A program made the position numbers and the translations under genes. Shown piece by piece: positions 44,001 through 52,827 of a stretch of 64,000 nt of DNA. Source of the DNA: Mongoliibacter ruber (lineage in GTDB: Bacteria; Bacteroidota; Bacteroidia; Cytophagales; Cyclobacteriaceae); contig NZ_PVTR01000010.1 of NCBI RefSeq assembly GCF_003003005.1, forward strand, positions 1-64,000, in the 5' to 3' direction. The notes under the pieces are model-generated. The model was not told the origin of the DNA. It did not search any database and saw only the letters and a program-made list of their open reading frames with translations. Position 1 is the first letter of the stretch. Every line of letters begins with the position of its first letter.

Positions 44001-45351
44001 CGGTGAATTGGTGATTTCTGAATTGCGGTTATTTAAACCTGACATTGAGATTTTTACGGATCAGGTTTCAAGAGAAAAAGGTGAAGATGAAGAAAATGAA
44101 GGTGATACTGCCGCTTCATTGATACAAAAACTAATTGTAGGTGAATTTGAAATAATAGAAGGTGATGTATTTATTTTTCAAAAAGATGGCTCTAAAGATC
44201 CTCAAGGCATAAAAAACCTGAATTTTATACTTTCAGACTTTGATCTCGAGCTGGCAAAAATAGACGAATTAGGTCCAAAAGACCTACTTCGTAAGGAATT
44301 TAGCCTTAGTTTTCCTGACTTCGAATTTTTGTTGGCAGATAGCCTCAATAAAGTGAGTGTAGGTCTGGTAAGTCTTGAAAACGAGAAAATCACACTTAAG
44401 GAAATCATGTTTGAACCACGGCTTGGCAAATATGCATATACCAGAAAAGTGGGGTATCAGACAGATGTTGCTTCAATTAAAATCCCTGAAATCACCATAT
44501 TCAAGGCTGATCTGGAGAAATTGTTGGAGGAAGAAATTTTTGTCGCTGATAAAGTACTGGTTTCTGATGCTGTTGCTAATATTTTCCGGGACAAAAGATT
44601 TGATAAGAAGGAAGACAAATACCGGCCAATGCCTCAAGCCCTGATGCAAAAAGCTGGATTTACCCTACGTTTGGACACCTTGGAGTTGAGCAATGGTAGG
44701 GTTGATTACACCGAATTTCCTGAAAATGGCATGATCCCGGGGATGATGTTCTTTGACAATATGAATATTTCTCTTTTGCCATTTCACCTCGAAAAAGAAG
44801 GAAATGAATACACTATACAGGAAGCATTTTTGATTGGGAATACGAGATTATATGGAGAAGCAGACCTTTCAATGCAGGCCAGACTAAGGTTTAAACACCC
44901 ATACCCAATGGAAATCGCCGCTAAAATGGGGGAATTTGATGTGAGGATCATCAATCCTATTTTGGAAAATAATGCTTTTCTCAGGGCATTGGAAGGCCAG
45001 GTAAACAGCGCCGAATGGACATTTAAAGCCACAGATCACGACGCGGTGGGATTGATGACGCTTCTGTACCAGGACCTGAAATTGGAATTATTGGATGAAA
45101 GGACCTTAGAAAGAGGTCGAGGACGGAAGGGGATTTTAACCTTTGTACTCAATGTCTTTGCAGTAAAAAGTAACAACCCAAGAAAACTCTTTAGAAATAC
45201 TGTCAAGTCTAAAATCTATGAAGAAAGGGATGATTCACGCTTTATTTTCAATTATTGGTGGACAACCACACTCTCTGGTCTGAAAGGAAGCTTGGGTCTG
45301 GGTCAGCCAACCATTCCTAAAAGAAGGCCTAAAGATGAGGAAGAGGATTAG
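41005..45351 (+). CDS. Giant AsmA-like membrane-anchored protein
   Basis: The ATG at 41005 (MEKPSTTSKLKNFLKKRYLR) gives 1,448 residues; the frame extends upstream through the terminator of the RNA unit and is rejected there. One N-terminal membrane helix (about 21-42) is followed by a long beta-rich periplasmic part built of roughly 200-residue repeating sections. Each section contains a segment like IHQVSGAHVLLSSFEDNIQ or a variant and a VPxxxISEAxLxKIY-like segment. The C-terminal ~200 residues resemble an AsmA/DUF748-type end. AsmA-like proteins are thought to bridge inner and outer membranes in lipid transport; for this one the role is inference. It is transcribed alone. Confidence 0.78.
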   Translation: MEKPSTTSKLKNFLKKRYLRIAGSVLLILAIIQVTVYFSSDFLLRNYLKEKVSEASENKYEIDFDRFYISLLERGVHIIGLKINPIEEVFDELDSTAFYRADIPQLSVTGMNYLFRKREIVIGNLTLNSPELDFRLKIEGILEEELDESPLEILQKEIKKSFLGSRLQEIRIRSMQIHDADVLLKNFIAQKSIKAENSNLYIRDIQLLQERFPETPFNAEGFAFDMDNFQVLLADSVHTVSAGEIEVSSLEQYIKGKDLKIDPDFTRFSETYFEVELDDLLLSDADINKVFYTSEVEIGKLMLQKPKFDLYTRRTASRNGEMGNFELYDLIEGILKSIFIDEFDIEQGRFSQRRADNRDSHMIKAERIDFKMEEFYVGPDSSKKQNQFFYADNASVELFDVELILGDSIHQVSGAHVLLSSFEDNIQIDGFHLYPSHKYEPERNKTLLDIQVPNLTISEANLKKIYNQGIIDIQNMTIEQPEILLRDVQGKQDQSGEFNINDIYGEFLEGIYVNRFEIKEGSLIVDNRVRMRQDSLSFGKVNLILENFALDSKTEESDSKSFFWADNLELELQEYALKLADNLHVFKADRVFLDTKRSLISIDGFALEPFDRSQIQATLDRYGKKTTLDIFVPKFSATGVDIRKAYFEGILNIRDIRVPSPKISIIQHRPGERDEDREGVDQQEILELLTNYFSEIKVDRLSLQQGSLNYENYVRDRIRTFAEENISIAVKNFYLNKDASPDELRSLFSEEVDLQLNNYVFNIADGKYNILADRIRFNTAREEIIASNVSLNPRRNFTDKTRVSVNIPEMAFRGVDLEGFLFDNELTLEMAKFTGSDVNILINNDLDEDDNNPTRRPRRDRSLPKTIEVISIDTIQAEKAQFKLAFRENGTQRELVNTGINLSFYDFLLDSAIISKGDISGFFSGLSMEIDEFWLTLPDSIHQVTFSKVELDTRYEGVLLNNFRIIPKDLSGKPGMPVLSGHIPTALIKTNALAELQESGELVISELRLFKPDIEIFTDQVSREKGEDEENEGDTAASLIQKLIVGEFEIIEGDVFIFQKDGSKDPQGIKNLNFILSDFDLELAKIDELGPKDLLRKEFSLSFPDFEFLLADSLNKVSVGLVSLENEKITLKEIMFEPRLGKYAYTRKVGYQTDVASIKIPEITIFKADLEKLLEEEIFVADKVLVSDAVANIFRDKRFDKKEDKYRPMPQALMQKAGFTLRLDTLELSNGRVDYTEFPENGMIPGMMFFDNMNISLLPFHLEKEGNEYTIQEAFLIGNTRLYGEADLSMQARLRFKHPYPMEIAAKMGEFDVRIINPILENNAFLRALEGQVNSAEWTFKATDHDAVGLMTLLYQDLKLELLDERTLERGRGRKGILTFVLNVFAVKSNNPRKLFRNTVKSKIYEERDDSRFIFNYWWTTTLSGLKGSLGLGQPTIPKRRPKDEEED

Positions 45352-45416
45352 GCTTTGTTGATTAATTGTTTAACTGGTTAATTATTTAATTGACTAATCG
45401 ATGAACTGATGGTTCA

Positions 45417-45579
45417 GTGGTTAAAAGTTAATTTGTTAAAGGTTAAAAGTTGGGCTTATCCTGAGTTGGGATGTTATCGTGCTAGGAGAATTGATGAAAT
45501 GAGGAATTGTGTAACTGACGAAATGAAGAACTAATAACTTGGTGGTTAAAAAGTTAATTTGTTAAAAGTTAAAGGTTGG
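45417..45579. repeat. Duplicated 37-bp AT-rich motif
   Basis: GTGGTTAAAAGTTAATTTGT followed by TAAAGGTTAAAAGTTGG at 45417-45453 is repeated almost exactly at 45542-45579. Related GTTAAT/TTGATTAAT short repeats surround it in the 278-bp gap between the convergent AsmA-like and EamA genes. Confidence 0.7.
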
Positions 45580-45629
45580 TTAGCTAAATTGCAGGTCGTA
45601 AATCGTCATTCGTAAATCGTAAATCCAAC

Positions 45630-46529
45630 TTACCTTCTATTACCAACCCAAACGCCAAATATCACTGCCGCAATACCTATGTAGTGCCCAAGCAGCAACA
45701 CCTCTCCATCCCATACTCCCCAAAGTATCGCAACAATCGGAATAAGGTAAGTCACTGAACTTGCAAAAACAGGCGTGGCGACTTTTACCATCACGTTGAA
45801 TAAAATCAAGGCCAAAGCTGTACCTAAAACCCCCAAAATAGTCAGGTAACCAGCCGCTACCATTGCTCCATCTACGTGGAGAAGTTTGAAAGAAAATTGG
45901 GTAAATGCAAACAGATAGATCAAAGCCACTGGCAAAACCATCGTTAGGGAAATAGCAGTAATGGCTACTGGTTTGAGTTCAACAAATCTGAATTTTATGA
46001 TATTGAGGTTAAGTCCATAACAGGCGCATGCCAGAAGAACAAAAAAGGCATATGCATTGATATCAGTAAAAGTGCCAAATCCAGAACCTTCCTTGACTAT
46101 CAAAAGCAACACGACCCCAATAAAAGCTATAAACAAGCCAAGTGAATTTCTTCTAGTAATCTTAGAATTAAAAAACAAGGCTCCAATAATTACCACGAAT
46201 AAAGGAGTCATGGCATTAAATACTCCTGTAAGTGATGAACTTAATTGTGTCTGAGCCTTAGCAAAAAGAAAGGCAGGAATAAAACTACCGACAAGACCAA
46301 CGACGATCAAATTTTTAACCTGTCGACGATTTAAAGTCTTCAAACGAGGTAATGATAAAGGCAAAAGGAAAACACCAGCCGCAACGATCCGAAATGCACC
46401 AACCTCACCAGGTGAAAACACCTCTAGCCCTCTTTTGATCAAGATAAATGAACTCCCCCAAATCAAAGCCAAAACAAAAAGGAAAGCCCAAGCTTTCAAG
46501 GCACTTTCGGACTGCAAATCTCTTGACAT
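45630..46529 (-). CDS. EamA/DMT-family transporter
   Basis: A 299-residue inner-membrane protein with ten hydrophobic segments arranged as two EamA repeats (about 12-140 and 155-295). The first repeat opens with FLFVLALIWGSSFILIKRGL, and the second ends with LGHYIGIAAVIFGVWVGN. Drug/metabolite transporters of this type export amino acids, nucleobases or drugs; the substrate cannot be told. Monocistronic and convergent with the AsmA-like gene. Confidence 0.88.
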   Translation of the reverse strand: MSRDLQSESALKAWAFLFVLALIWGSSFILIKRGLEVFSPGEVGAFRIVAAGVFLLPLSLPRLKTLNRRQVKNLIVVGLVGSFIPAFLFAKAQTQLSSSLTGVFNAMTPLFVVIIGALFFNSKITRRNSLGLFIAFIGVVLLLIVKEGSGFGTFTDINAYAFFVLLACACYGLNLNIIKFRFVELKPVAITAISLTMVLPVALIYLFAFTQFSFKLLHVDGAMVAAGYLTILGVLGTALALILFNVMVKVATPVFASSVTYLIPIVAILWGVWDGEVLLLGHYIGIAAVIFGVWVGNRR

Positions 46530-46572
46530 AGAGGATATTGAATAAGGGAAATAAAATTTTGCTAAATAAGCA

Positions 46573-46608
46573 AGCAGGCATAGGATTCAGTCCCCATACC
46601 TGCCTGCT
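46573..46608. repeat. AGCAGGCA/TGCCTGCT palindrome
   Basis: AGCAGGCA and TGCCTGCT arms with inner TAGG/CCTA-like pairing lie between the EamA and dus genes, and may act as a terminator or REP-like element. It shares the GCAGGCA core with palindromes near 11071 and 59777. Confidence 0.55.
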
Positions 46609-46670
46609 AGTATATGATGTTGCAAATAAAATTCTTTTCGCTGCTTATTTCACATGAAATTCTTTAAAAA

Positions 46671-47663
46671 TCAAGAAAATTGATAATCGGCAAAAACTTC
46701 CTGTACCTCGCTCAATATTGCCGATACTTCTTCATAGGTATCTGCGGTCACCATCCGGGTACGGAAAGGCTTGAAATTTGGCATACCACGGAAATAATTG
46801 GTGTAGTGCCTTCTCATTTCAAGAATTCCCTGCTTTTCTCCCTTCCACTGAACCGAAAAATCCAAATGCTTTTTAGTAACAGCTATCCTTTCTGCCAATT
46901 CAGGAGCAGGTAGGTGTTCTCCAGTTTTGAAATAATGCTTGATTTCATTAAAAATCCATGGATAGCCTATAGAAGCTCTACCTATCATCATGCCATCGAC
47001 ATTATATTTATTTCTATATTCCAAAGCTTTTTCCGGACTGTCGATGTCACCATTGCCAAACACAGGAATATGTAGCCTTGGATTCTCTTTGACCTTATTG
47101 AGGTAAGACCAATCTGCTTCACCTTTGTACATTTGTTGTCTGGTCCTGGCGTGAATGCTGATGGCTTGTATACCTACATCCTGTAACCTTTCCGCCACTT
47201 CCACTATGCGTATCGTGTCTTGAGACCAGCCTAGTCTTGTTTTCACAGTCACAGGTATTTTGACTGCATTGACAATTTCGGCCGTCATGGATACCATCTT
47301 GTCTATATCCAACAGGATCCCCGCTCCAGCACCTTTACATGCAACCTTATTGACAGGGCAGCCATAGTTTATGTCCAAGATATCCGGTCCAGCCGCTTCC
47401 GCAATGGCCGCCGCTTCTCGCATAGACTCTATATCATTCCCGAAAATCTGTATGCCTATAGGCCTTTCATATTCGAAAATATCAAGTTTTTGTACACTCT
47501 TGGCAGCATCACGAATCAAGCCCTCTGAGCTTATAAACTCCGTGTACATCAAGTCGGCGCCATTTTCCTTACATACGGCCCTGAAGGGTGGATCACTCAC
47601 ATCCTCCATAGGAGCCAATAAAAGTGGAAATTCGCCTAATTCTAAGTTTCCTATTTTAACCAC
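46671..47663 (-). CDS. dusB: tRNA-dihydrouridine synthase (DusB-type)
   Basis: A 330-residue FMN-dependent TIM-barrel enzyme that reduces uridines in tRNA D-loops. Landmarks are PLLLAPMEDVSDPPFRAVC (13-31), DINYGCPVNKVACKGAGAG near 96-114 with the catalytic Cys in GCP, SIHARTRQQMYKGEADW near 172 and VDGMMIGRASIGYPW near 222. The start is GTG at 47663. The class (DusB) is by overall pattern, so I am fairly but not fully sure of the subtype. Divergent from the CPBP gene, with a 37-bp shared upstream region. Confidence 0.93.
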   Translation of the reverse strand: MVKIGNLELGEFPLLLAPMEDVSDPPFRAVCKENGADLMYTEFISSEGLIRDAAKSVQKLDIFEYERPIGIQIFGNDIESMREAAAIAEAAGPDILDINYGCPVNKVACKGAGAGILLDIDKMVSMTAEIVNAVKIPVTVKTRLGWSQDTIRIVEVAERLQDVGIQAISIHARTRQQMYKGEADWSYLNKVKENPRLHIPVFGNGDIDSPEKALEYRNKYNVDGMMIGRASIGYPWIFNEIKHYFKTGEHLPAPELAERIAVTKKHLDFSVQWKGEKQGILEMRRHYTNYFRGMPNFKPFRTRMVTADTYEEVSAILSEVQEVFADYQFS

Positions 47664-47673
47664 TACTGAATTG

Positions 47674-47681
47674 TAATTTTG
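47674..47681 (+). promoter_or_regulatory. TAATTTTG -7 box ahead of the CPBP gene
   Basis: TAATTTTG fits the Bacteroidota TAnnTTTG consensus and lies 19 bases before the ATG at 47701. The untranslated leader would be only a dozen bases. The -33 element is weak. Confidence 0.45.
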
Positions 47682-47700
47682 GTGTAAATTTACCCCAATT

Positions 47701-48660
47701 ATGCAGAATTATAAAACCCAAGCCCAAATTGCCACCCCAAGATATTGGCTTTTGTCTTTTTTCATCATGTTTTTGATCACTCTCGGAGTCATGGTGCTGT
47801 TGCAAGGACTGGCTGTACTTCTGATTCCTCCATTATATGGAATCTCTCTAGATGAATTAACTGCCTTACTTACCAACCCTCAAAACTACGACAAAGGAAG
47901 ACAAGCTTTCCTATTGGTGCAGGGACTTGGAACTGGACTAGGCTTTGTTATAGCTGCCATACTGATAGCCAAGCTGGTAGATAAAGCCAAGTTTGGAATG
48001 CAACAGCAGATCCTTCGCTATAAGTTCAGCGGATTCTTAATTATGATTGTCGTGATGTTCGGTGCTATGTTGTTCAACAGCCTTCTAATAGACTGGAATA
48101 TGAGCATTAAGCTTCCTGAATTCCTTTCGGGAGCCGAGCAATGGATGCGAGCAAAAGAGGATGAACTTATGGAAATGACCCGCTATCTTACAGATTTCCA
48201 AAGTACAGGTGAGTTTTTAGCTGGTATTCTTGTCATCGGCATCTTGGCAGGTCTGGGAGAGGAAATCTTCTTTAGAGGTGTGCTTCAACCAAAAATCCAG
48301 ATTTACACTGGTAATGTGCATGTGGCGGTTTGGTTAACAGCTTTTATTTTCTCAGCCATACACATGCAATTTTATGGTTTTTTCCCTAGGTTAATCCTGG
48401 GAGCGGTATTTGGATACCTTTACATATTTTCAGGTAGTTTGGTATATCCGGTAATAGCCCATATTTTAAACAATGCATTCACTGTTTTACTGATTTATTT
48501 GAACAAATTGGGTAAAATAAATTTTGATTTAGAAGAAACCGGACAAATATCTTTTATTTACGCTACAGGAGGTCTCGTATTGATGATAATTGCATTCAAA
48601 ATATTTAAGGACCACCACAACAAAAACCAACAAGATGAGGAATTGGCAAAAAGTATATGA
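47701..48660 (+). CDS. CPBP-family intramembrane metalloprotease
   Basis: A 319-residue membrane protein with about eight hydrophobic segments and the CPBP/Abi motifs EEIFFRG (Glu187, Glu188, Arg192), FSAIHMQF (His221) and HILNNAF (His254). These form the active site of Rce1-like proteases. Bacterial members act in membrane protein processing or immunity functions, and the substrate is unknown. Its 3' end overlaps the DUF2007 gene by 26 bp, so these two and cdsA are probably one operon. Confidence 0.92.
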   Translation: MQNYKTQAQIATPRYWLLSFFIMFLITLGVMVLLQGLAVLLIPPLYGISLDELTALLTNPQNYDKGRQAFLLVQGLGTGLGFVIAAILIAKLVDKAKFGMQQQILRYKFSGFLIMIVVMFGAMLFNSLLIDWNMSIKLPEFLSGAEQWMRAKEDELMEMTRYLTDFQSTGEFLAGILVIGILAGLGEEIFFRGVLQPKIQIYTGNVHVAVWLTAFIFSAIHMQFYGFFPRLILGAVFGYLYIFSGSLVYPVIAHILNNAFTVLLIYLNKLGKINFDLEETGQISFIYATGGLVLMIIAFKIFKDHHNKNQQDEELAKSI

Positions 48661-48841
48661 AGACGGTTCACCAGTGAGAGCGGAAATCGTCAAAGGAGTC
48701 TTGGAGGAGAATGATATTCAAGCTGTAATTTTAAATAAAAAAGAGTCAGTCTATCAAATTCACGGGCACTATGAAGTGTTAGTCCCTACATCAGAAGCAT
48801 TGATAGCCATAAACATTGTTAAGAATGAGATCACCTTTTAG
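48635..48841 (+). CDS. DUF2007 small protein
   Basis: The ATG at 48635 (MRNWQKVYEDGSPVRAEIVK) gives 68 residues; the upstream in-frame extension is inside the CPBP gene and lacks family character. The pattern with a VRAEIVKGVLEENDIQAVIL helix-strand and a C-terminal YEVLVPTSEALIA is typical of DUF2007 (putative signal-transducing, ferredoxin-like fold). Function unknown. It lies between the CPBP protease and cdsA with overlap or near-zero spacing. Confidence 0.85.
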   Translation: MRNWQKVYEDGSPVRAEIVKGVLEENDIQAVILNKKESVYQIHGHYEVLVPTSEALIAINIVKNEITF

Positions 48842-48842
48842 A

Positions 48843-49682
48843 ATGCGTGACCGCTTCAATATCAACAATTACAGTAACTTAGGCCAAAGAGTAATCACTG
48901 CCCTGATAGGTGCTACCATCATTATAGCAGGGTCTATTTACAGTCCTTGGATATATTTCGTGATATTTGGATTGATTTTAGGATTTTCTCAGATGGAGTT
49001 CTATAAACTTTCCGGCTTGGATGGAATGCTTCCGCTAAAGAGTTTTGGAACATTCCTGGGGCTGGTGATTTTCAGTCTCTCCTTTTTTATTGAAATAGGC
49101 CATTTGGCTGACAAATATTACTTTCTGATTTTCCCCTTGGCATCTTTGGTGTTTTTCATCAAATTGTATAGAAAATCTGACAAAAAGCCCTTTACAGGTG
49201 TCGCTTACACATTTCTGGGGATTTTCTATGTAGCTGTTCCATTTGCCATGTTGAATGTAGCGGCATTTTCAGTAGATGAGAATTTTCACTATGAAATTAT
49301 CATTGGTTCATTATTTATTCTTTGGGCATCTGACACTGGCGCGTACTTTGCGGGAACAAAGTTTGGAAAGACGAAACTGTTTGAACGTGTGTCTCCAAAA
49401 AAATCCTGGGAAGGTTTTTTGGGTGGAGCGGCTTCCGCTTATTTAATTGGCTATGTATTGTCTAGGTATTTCAATTCTATTCAAGAATGGCAATGGCTTT
49501 GTATAGCCACAATAATTATCATAGCAGGTACATACGGAGACCTGATTGAATCGTTATTTAAAAGAAGTATTGCTATAAAGGACTCTGGAAAAATACTTCC
49601 TGGGCACGGTGGATTCATGGACCGTTTTGACGGATTGTTATTATCAGCCCCATTTATTGCCACCTTTTTGAAAATCTTTTAA
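48843..49682 (+). CDS. cdsA: Phosphatidate cytidylyltransferase
   Basis: The start at 48843 (MRDRFNINNYSNLGQRVITA) one base after the DUF2007 stop gives 279 residues; an ATG at 48825 is an alternative. There are about eight membrane segments. The CDP-alcohol signature region is present at the end: SDTGAYFAGTKFGKTKLFE..SPKKSWEG near residues 160-190, and ILPGHGGFMDRFDG near 255. CdsA makes CDP-diacylglycerol for all phospholipids. psd, which acts later in phosphatidylethanolamine synthesis, lies 1.4 kb downstream. Confidence 0.95.
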   Translation: MRDRFNINNYSNLGQRVITALIGATIIIAGSIYSPWIYFVIFGLILGFSQMEFYKLSGLDGMLPLKSFGTFLGLVIFSLSFFIEIGHLADKYYFLIFPLASLVFFIKLYRKSDKKPFTGVAYTFLGIFYVAVPFAMLNVAAFSVDENFHYEIIIGSLFILWASDTGAYFAGTKFGKTKLFERVSPKKSWEGFLGGAASAYLIGYVLSRYFNSIQEWQWLCIATIIIIAGTYGDLIESLFKRSIAIKDSGKILPGHGGFMDRFDGLLLSAPFIATFLKIF

Positions 49683-49755
49683 AATAACCTTATCAAAATT
49701 AAAAATCTAATTAATATTGTATCATAATTGAACAACTCAACTAAATAAACCCAAT

Positions 49756-51033
49756 ATGGCTTACATTGAACCGGCTCCGATCAAGGATAAAGAAAATCCG
49801 CTGGAGTCAATGATGGAAAGATTTAACCTTGCAGCCGAAAAACTTGGACTCTCAGACGAGGTCTATAATGTGCTGAAAAATCCCGCCAAACAAGTAATAG
49901 TATCCATCCCTGTCACCATGGATAGCGGCAAAATTCAGGTATTCGAAGGGATACGGGTAATCCACTCCAACATTTTAGGTCCTGCAAAAGGGGGAATCCG
50001 ATTTGCGCCTGACGTGCACTTGGATGAAGTAAAAGCCCTAGCTGCATGGATGACCTGGAAATGTGCGGTAGTAGATATTCCTTATGGCGGTGGCAAAGGC
50101 GGTGTTCGCTGCAACCCAAGAGAAATGTCAGCCGGTGAGATCGAAAGATTGATGAGAGGCTACACCAAAGCCATGCTGGATGTCTTTGGCCCTGACAAGG
50201 ATATTCCTGCTCCTGACATGGGTACAGGACCTAGAGAAATGGCTTGGCTAATGGATGAGTACTCTAGAGCCAAAGGGACTACTATCAATGCGGTAGTCAC
50301 TGGAAAACCCTTGGTATTGGGAGGATCTTTGGGCAGGACAGAAGCTACAGGAAGAGGCGTAATGGTAACTGCTTTGGCAGCCATGCAAAAACTGAAAATC
50401 AACCCATTCCAAGCTACTTGTGCAGTTCAGGGATTTGGTAACGTAGGCTCTTGGGCTTCCCAACTTTTAGAAGAAAGAGGACTGAAAATCGTAGCAATAT
50501 CAGATATCTCAGGTGCTTATCACAATGAAAACGGCATCAATATCCAAGAAGCAATCGCTTATAGAGATAGCAACAAAGGCACTTTGGAGGGTTTTAAAGG
50601 TGGAGACAAACTCGCTGATCCAATGGATCTTTTAGAACTTGATGTTGATGTATTGGTACCAGCAGCTGTGGAAGATGTGATTACAGTAAAAAATGTAGAT
50701 AGGATCAAAGCCAAGTTGATCGTAGAAGGTGCCAATGGCCCTACATCAGCGAAAGCCGATGCAATTATCAATGAAAAAGGTATTATGGCTGTTCCTGATA
50801 TCTTAGCCAATGCAGGTGGTGTAACCGTTTCTTATTTTGAATGGGTACAAAACAGGCTTGGTTACAAATGGACAGCTGAAAGGGTAAACAGAAGATCCGA
50901 CAGAATCCTCAAAGATGCTTTTGACCATGTTTATGAAGCTTCTCAGAAGTACAACGTACCTATGAGAATCGCTGCATATATCGTAGCTATAGACAAGGTT
51001 GCCAAAACCTATACCTTTAGGGGAGGTTTCTAA
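49756..51033 (+). CDS. Glu/Leu/Phe/Val dehydrogenase (glutamate dehydrogenase-type)
   Basis: A 425-residue enzyme of the hexameric glutamate dehydrogenase family, interconverting glutamate and 2-oxoglutarate with NAD(P). The substrate region has GPAKGGIRFAPDVHLDEV near 75-92 and the catalytic PYGGGKGGV near 112-120. The Rossmann motif is QGFGNVGSWAS near 222-232, and the C-terminal part has NAGGVTVSYFEWVQN near 355. Glutamate specificity is likely but not proven. A terminator follows 29 bp after the stop. Confidence 0.93.
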   Translation: MAYIEPAPIKDKENPLESMMERFNLAAEKLGLSDEVYNVLKNPAKQVIVSIPVTMDSGKIQVFEGIRVIHSNILGPAKGGIRFAPDVHLDEVKALAAWMTWKCAVVDIPYGGGKGGVRCNPREMSAGEIERLMRGYTKAMLDVFGPDKDIPAPDMGTGPREMAWLMDEYSRAKGTTINAVVTGKPLVLGGSLGRTEATGRGVMVTALAAMQKLKINPFQATCAVQGFGNVGSWASQLLEERGLKIVAISDISGAYHNENGINIQEAIAYRDSNKGTLEGFKGGDKLADPMDLLELDVDVLVPAAVEDVITVKNVDRIKAKLIVEGANGPTSAKADAIINEKGIMAVPDILANAGGVTVSYFEWVQNRLGYKWTAERVNRRSDRILKDAFDHVYEASQKYNVPMRIAAYIVAIDKVAKTYTFRGGF

Positions 51034-51062
51034 GCTTCAGATATTTATTCTTTATTATATTT

Positions 51063-51098
51063 GGGGTGTGGAAGTGAAAAACTTTCACACCCCTTTTA
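51063..51098. terminator. Terminator after the glutamate dehydrogenase gene
   Basis: GGGGTGTG/CACACCCC with inner AAG/CTT pairing and a following TTTT. It also lies within the leader of psd. Confidence 0.82.
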
Positions 51099-51111
51099 AA
51101 TTTTGAAACAA

Positions 51112-51771
51112 ATGACTATTCACAGAGAAGGAAGAAAACTACTATTTTGGCTTTTGCTGATATTCACGGGGCTGAACTATGCCTTATACCATTACTTCCC
51201 AGGAAAAGACACCATGCTTAACCTGGTACTTTTGGCAAGTATTATATTTTACTTGATAATTCTGCAATTTTTCAGAAATCCCATCATCAAGCTTCCCAAT
51301 CAAGACGGATTGGTCTTTGCCCCGGCTGATGGCAAAGTAGTGGTCATTGAAGAAACAGAAGAAACGGAATACCTGAATGAAAAGAGAAAGCAGATATCAA
51401 TCTTTATGTCGCCTATCAACGTTCACGTCAACAGATCACCAGTAGCTGGAATAGTGGAATATTTCAAATACCACCCCGGCAAATACTTGGTAGCCTGGCA
51501 TCCAAAATCCAGCTTTGAAAATGAAAGAACCACAATGGTGATCAAGCAAAAAGACGGTACCAAGATCCTTGTCAGGCAGATTGCCGGTGCTTTGGCTAGA
51601 AGGATCAAATGGTATGTCAATGAAGGTACACCATTGGCTCAAGGTGGAGAATTTGGCTTTATCAAGTTCGGTTCAAGAGTAGATGTATTCTTACCCTTAG
51701 ATGCAGAAGTTTTGGTCAATATTGACGAAAAAACAAAAGGTGGCAGGACTCCTATTGCCAAGCTGAGGTAA
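51112..51771 (+). CDS. psd: Phosphatidylserine decarboxylase-family protein
   Basis: The ATG at 51112 gives 219 residues; the TTG three codons earlier is rejected. Two membrane segments lie near residues 9-27 and 35-55. The core has VFAPADGKVVVIEE, SIFMSPINVHVNRSP with the conserved His, and the self-cleavage site KFGSRVD (Gly187-Ser188), where a pyruvoyl group is formed. The short single-domain size matches the non-E. coli (type II/archaetidylserine-like) class. It makes phosphatidylethanolamine at the inner membrane. A terminator follows. Confidence 0.93.
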   Translation: MTIHREGRKLLFWLLLIFTGLNYALYHYFPGKDTMLNLVLLASIIFYLIILQFFRNPIIKLPNQDGLVFAPADGKVVVIEETEETEYLNEKRKQISIFMSPINVHVNRSPVAGIVEYFKYHPGKYLVAWHPKSSFENERTTMVIKQKDGTKILVRQIAGALARRIKWYVNEGTPLAQGGEFGFIKFGSRVDVFLPLDAEVLVNIDEKTKGGRTPIAKLR

Positions 51772-51793
51772 TCGTCTCAATATTTAAAGACTA

Positions 51794-51832
51794 AAAATGC
51801 CTGCAATTACTAATTGCAGGCATTTATTTTTT
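51794..51832 (+). terminator. Terminator of psd
   Basis: AAATGCCTGCAATTA/TAATTGCAGGCATTT is a near-perfect 13-15 bp stem followed by ATTTTTTT. Confidence 0.9.
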
Positions 51833-51989
51833 TCAATGTAGATCACCCACCGAAACAGCACTATAAAAAGAAGGTAGTTCTTTCGTAGATTCTTCATCGA
51901 GACTCCGACACAGAGACTCGCACAATAAATCTGAAATTTTGATATTAGTATCTACTCTTTAGGATACACTGTTTGTGTCCTGAAGCGTC

Positions 51990-52150
51990 AAAAACTAATA
52001 ATTCACCACAAAAGGAAGCAAAAGTCACTAAAGTTCTTTGTTAGTGGTCTTTCACCTGAAATAGTAATCCATTCCCAAATTTGCTAAAACGGACCTCCGT
52101 CTTTTGTTTTCTTTTGTCACTTTTTTCATTTGTAAAAAAACTCTTTGAGT
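51990..52150 (-). repeat. Dispersed relative of the 251-bp tandem unit
   Basis: On the minus strand this stretch reads GTGACTTTTGCTTCCTTTTG with TGGTGAATTATTAGTTTTTGA. It matches both the motif and the right flank of the last array copy near 830-870 (TGGTAAATTATGATTTTTTA, then a TTCAG-AACA-like continuation). An AAAAAGTGACAAAAG arm lies about 90 bases away. The remaining part of the 51833-52292 gap is AT-rich without a gene. Confidence 0.6.
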
Positions 52151-52292
52151 GCGACTGGAAAACCATAATCTGAAACAAACAATTATTTAAAACATCAATA
52201 ATCTGAATGTTAAATGAAAGTAGGGCTTAACGTTAAGGAAGTCAGAACAATAAAACTTTAAATCAACAGACTCTTTGGAATTGTTCAGAGGG

Positions 52293-52760
52293 TTATTTTT
52301 TTTCTTTTTTCAAATAAAGATAACCTAACAAAGCTGTGCTCAGGAAAAAAATAAATGTAGTCCATTCGTAAGTCCTTTTATTTGAAGCCTTTGATTTGAT
52401 GGTTTCGTCTTTTTCCTGTAATGCTCTTTTCAGCACTCCTATCTCTCTTTCTTGTTTTTGGGAAATAAATTTATAGTCGTTTTTCTCGTAGGTGATTTCT
52501 GTTTTCTCAATATCACTGAGCAATTTCAGCTCTTCCATAATTACGTTATCCCTCAAAATGATACGCTCCATCCATTCATTGGTTTCTATCATATCTTTCT
52601 TGGTACGGTTACCAAAAATCCCGCTTTTCTTACTTTCCGAAGCTTTCCATTCCCTATGCATGCGATCCCTTTCTTCCAATAGCTTTTCAAGCTTTGCCTG
52701 ACCAAAACCCATTAGAGGGACGAACAAAATAATGATAAAGAACAGCTTTTTGAAATGCAT
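52293..52760 (-). CDS. Hypothetical exported coiled-coil protein with C-terminal membrane anchor
   Basis: The ATG at 52760 (MHFKKLFFIIILFVPLMGFG) gives 155 residues with a signal peptide. About 20-125 is a charged helical and probably coiled-coil region (KLEKLLEERDRMHREWKASE). One C-terminal membrane helix (about 132-150) ends in KKEKK. No family recognised. Unlinked to neighbours except that it follows the four-TM gene on the same strand. Confidence 0.6.
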   Translation of the reverse strand: MHFKKLFFIIILFVPLMGFGQAKLEKLLEERDRMHREWKASESKKSGIFGNRTKKDMIETNEWMERIILRDNVIMEELKLLSDIEKTEITYEKNDYKFISQKQEREIGVLKRALQEKDETIKSKASNKRTYEWTTFIFFLSTALLGYLYLKKEKK

Positions 52761-52827
52761 AACAATAGTATTTGATTCTATACCAAGGTTACCCAAATAA
52801 TATGCCGAAGCTGTCTAAGTCACACCA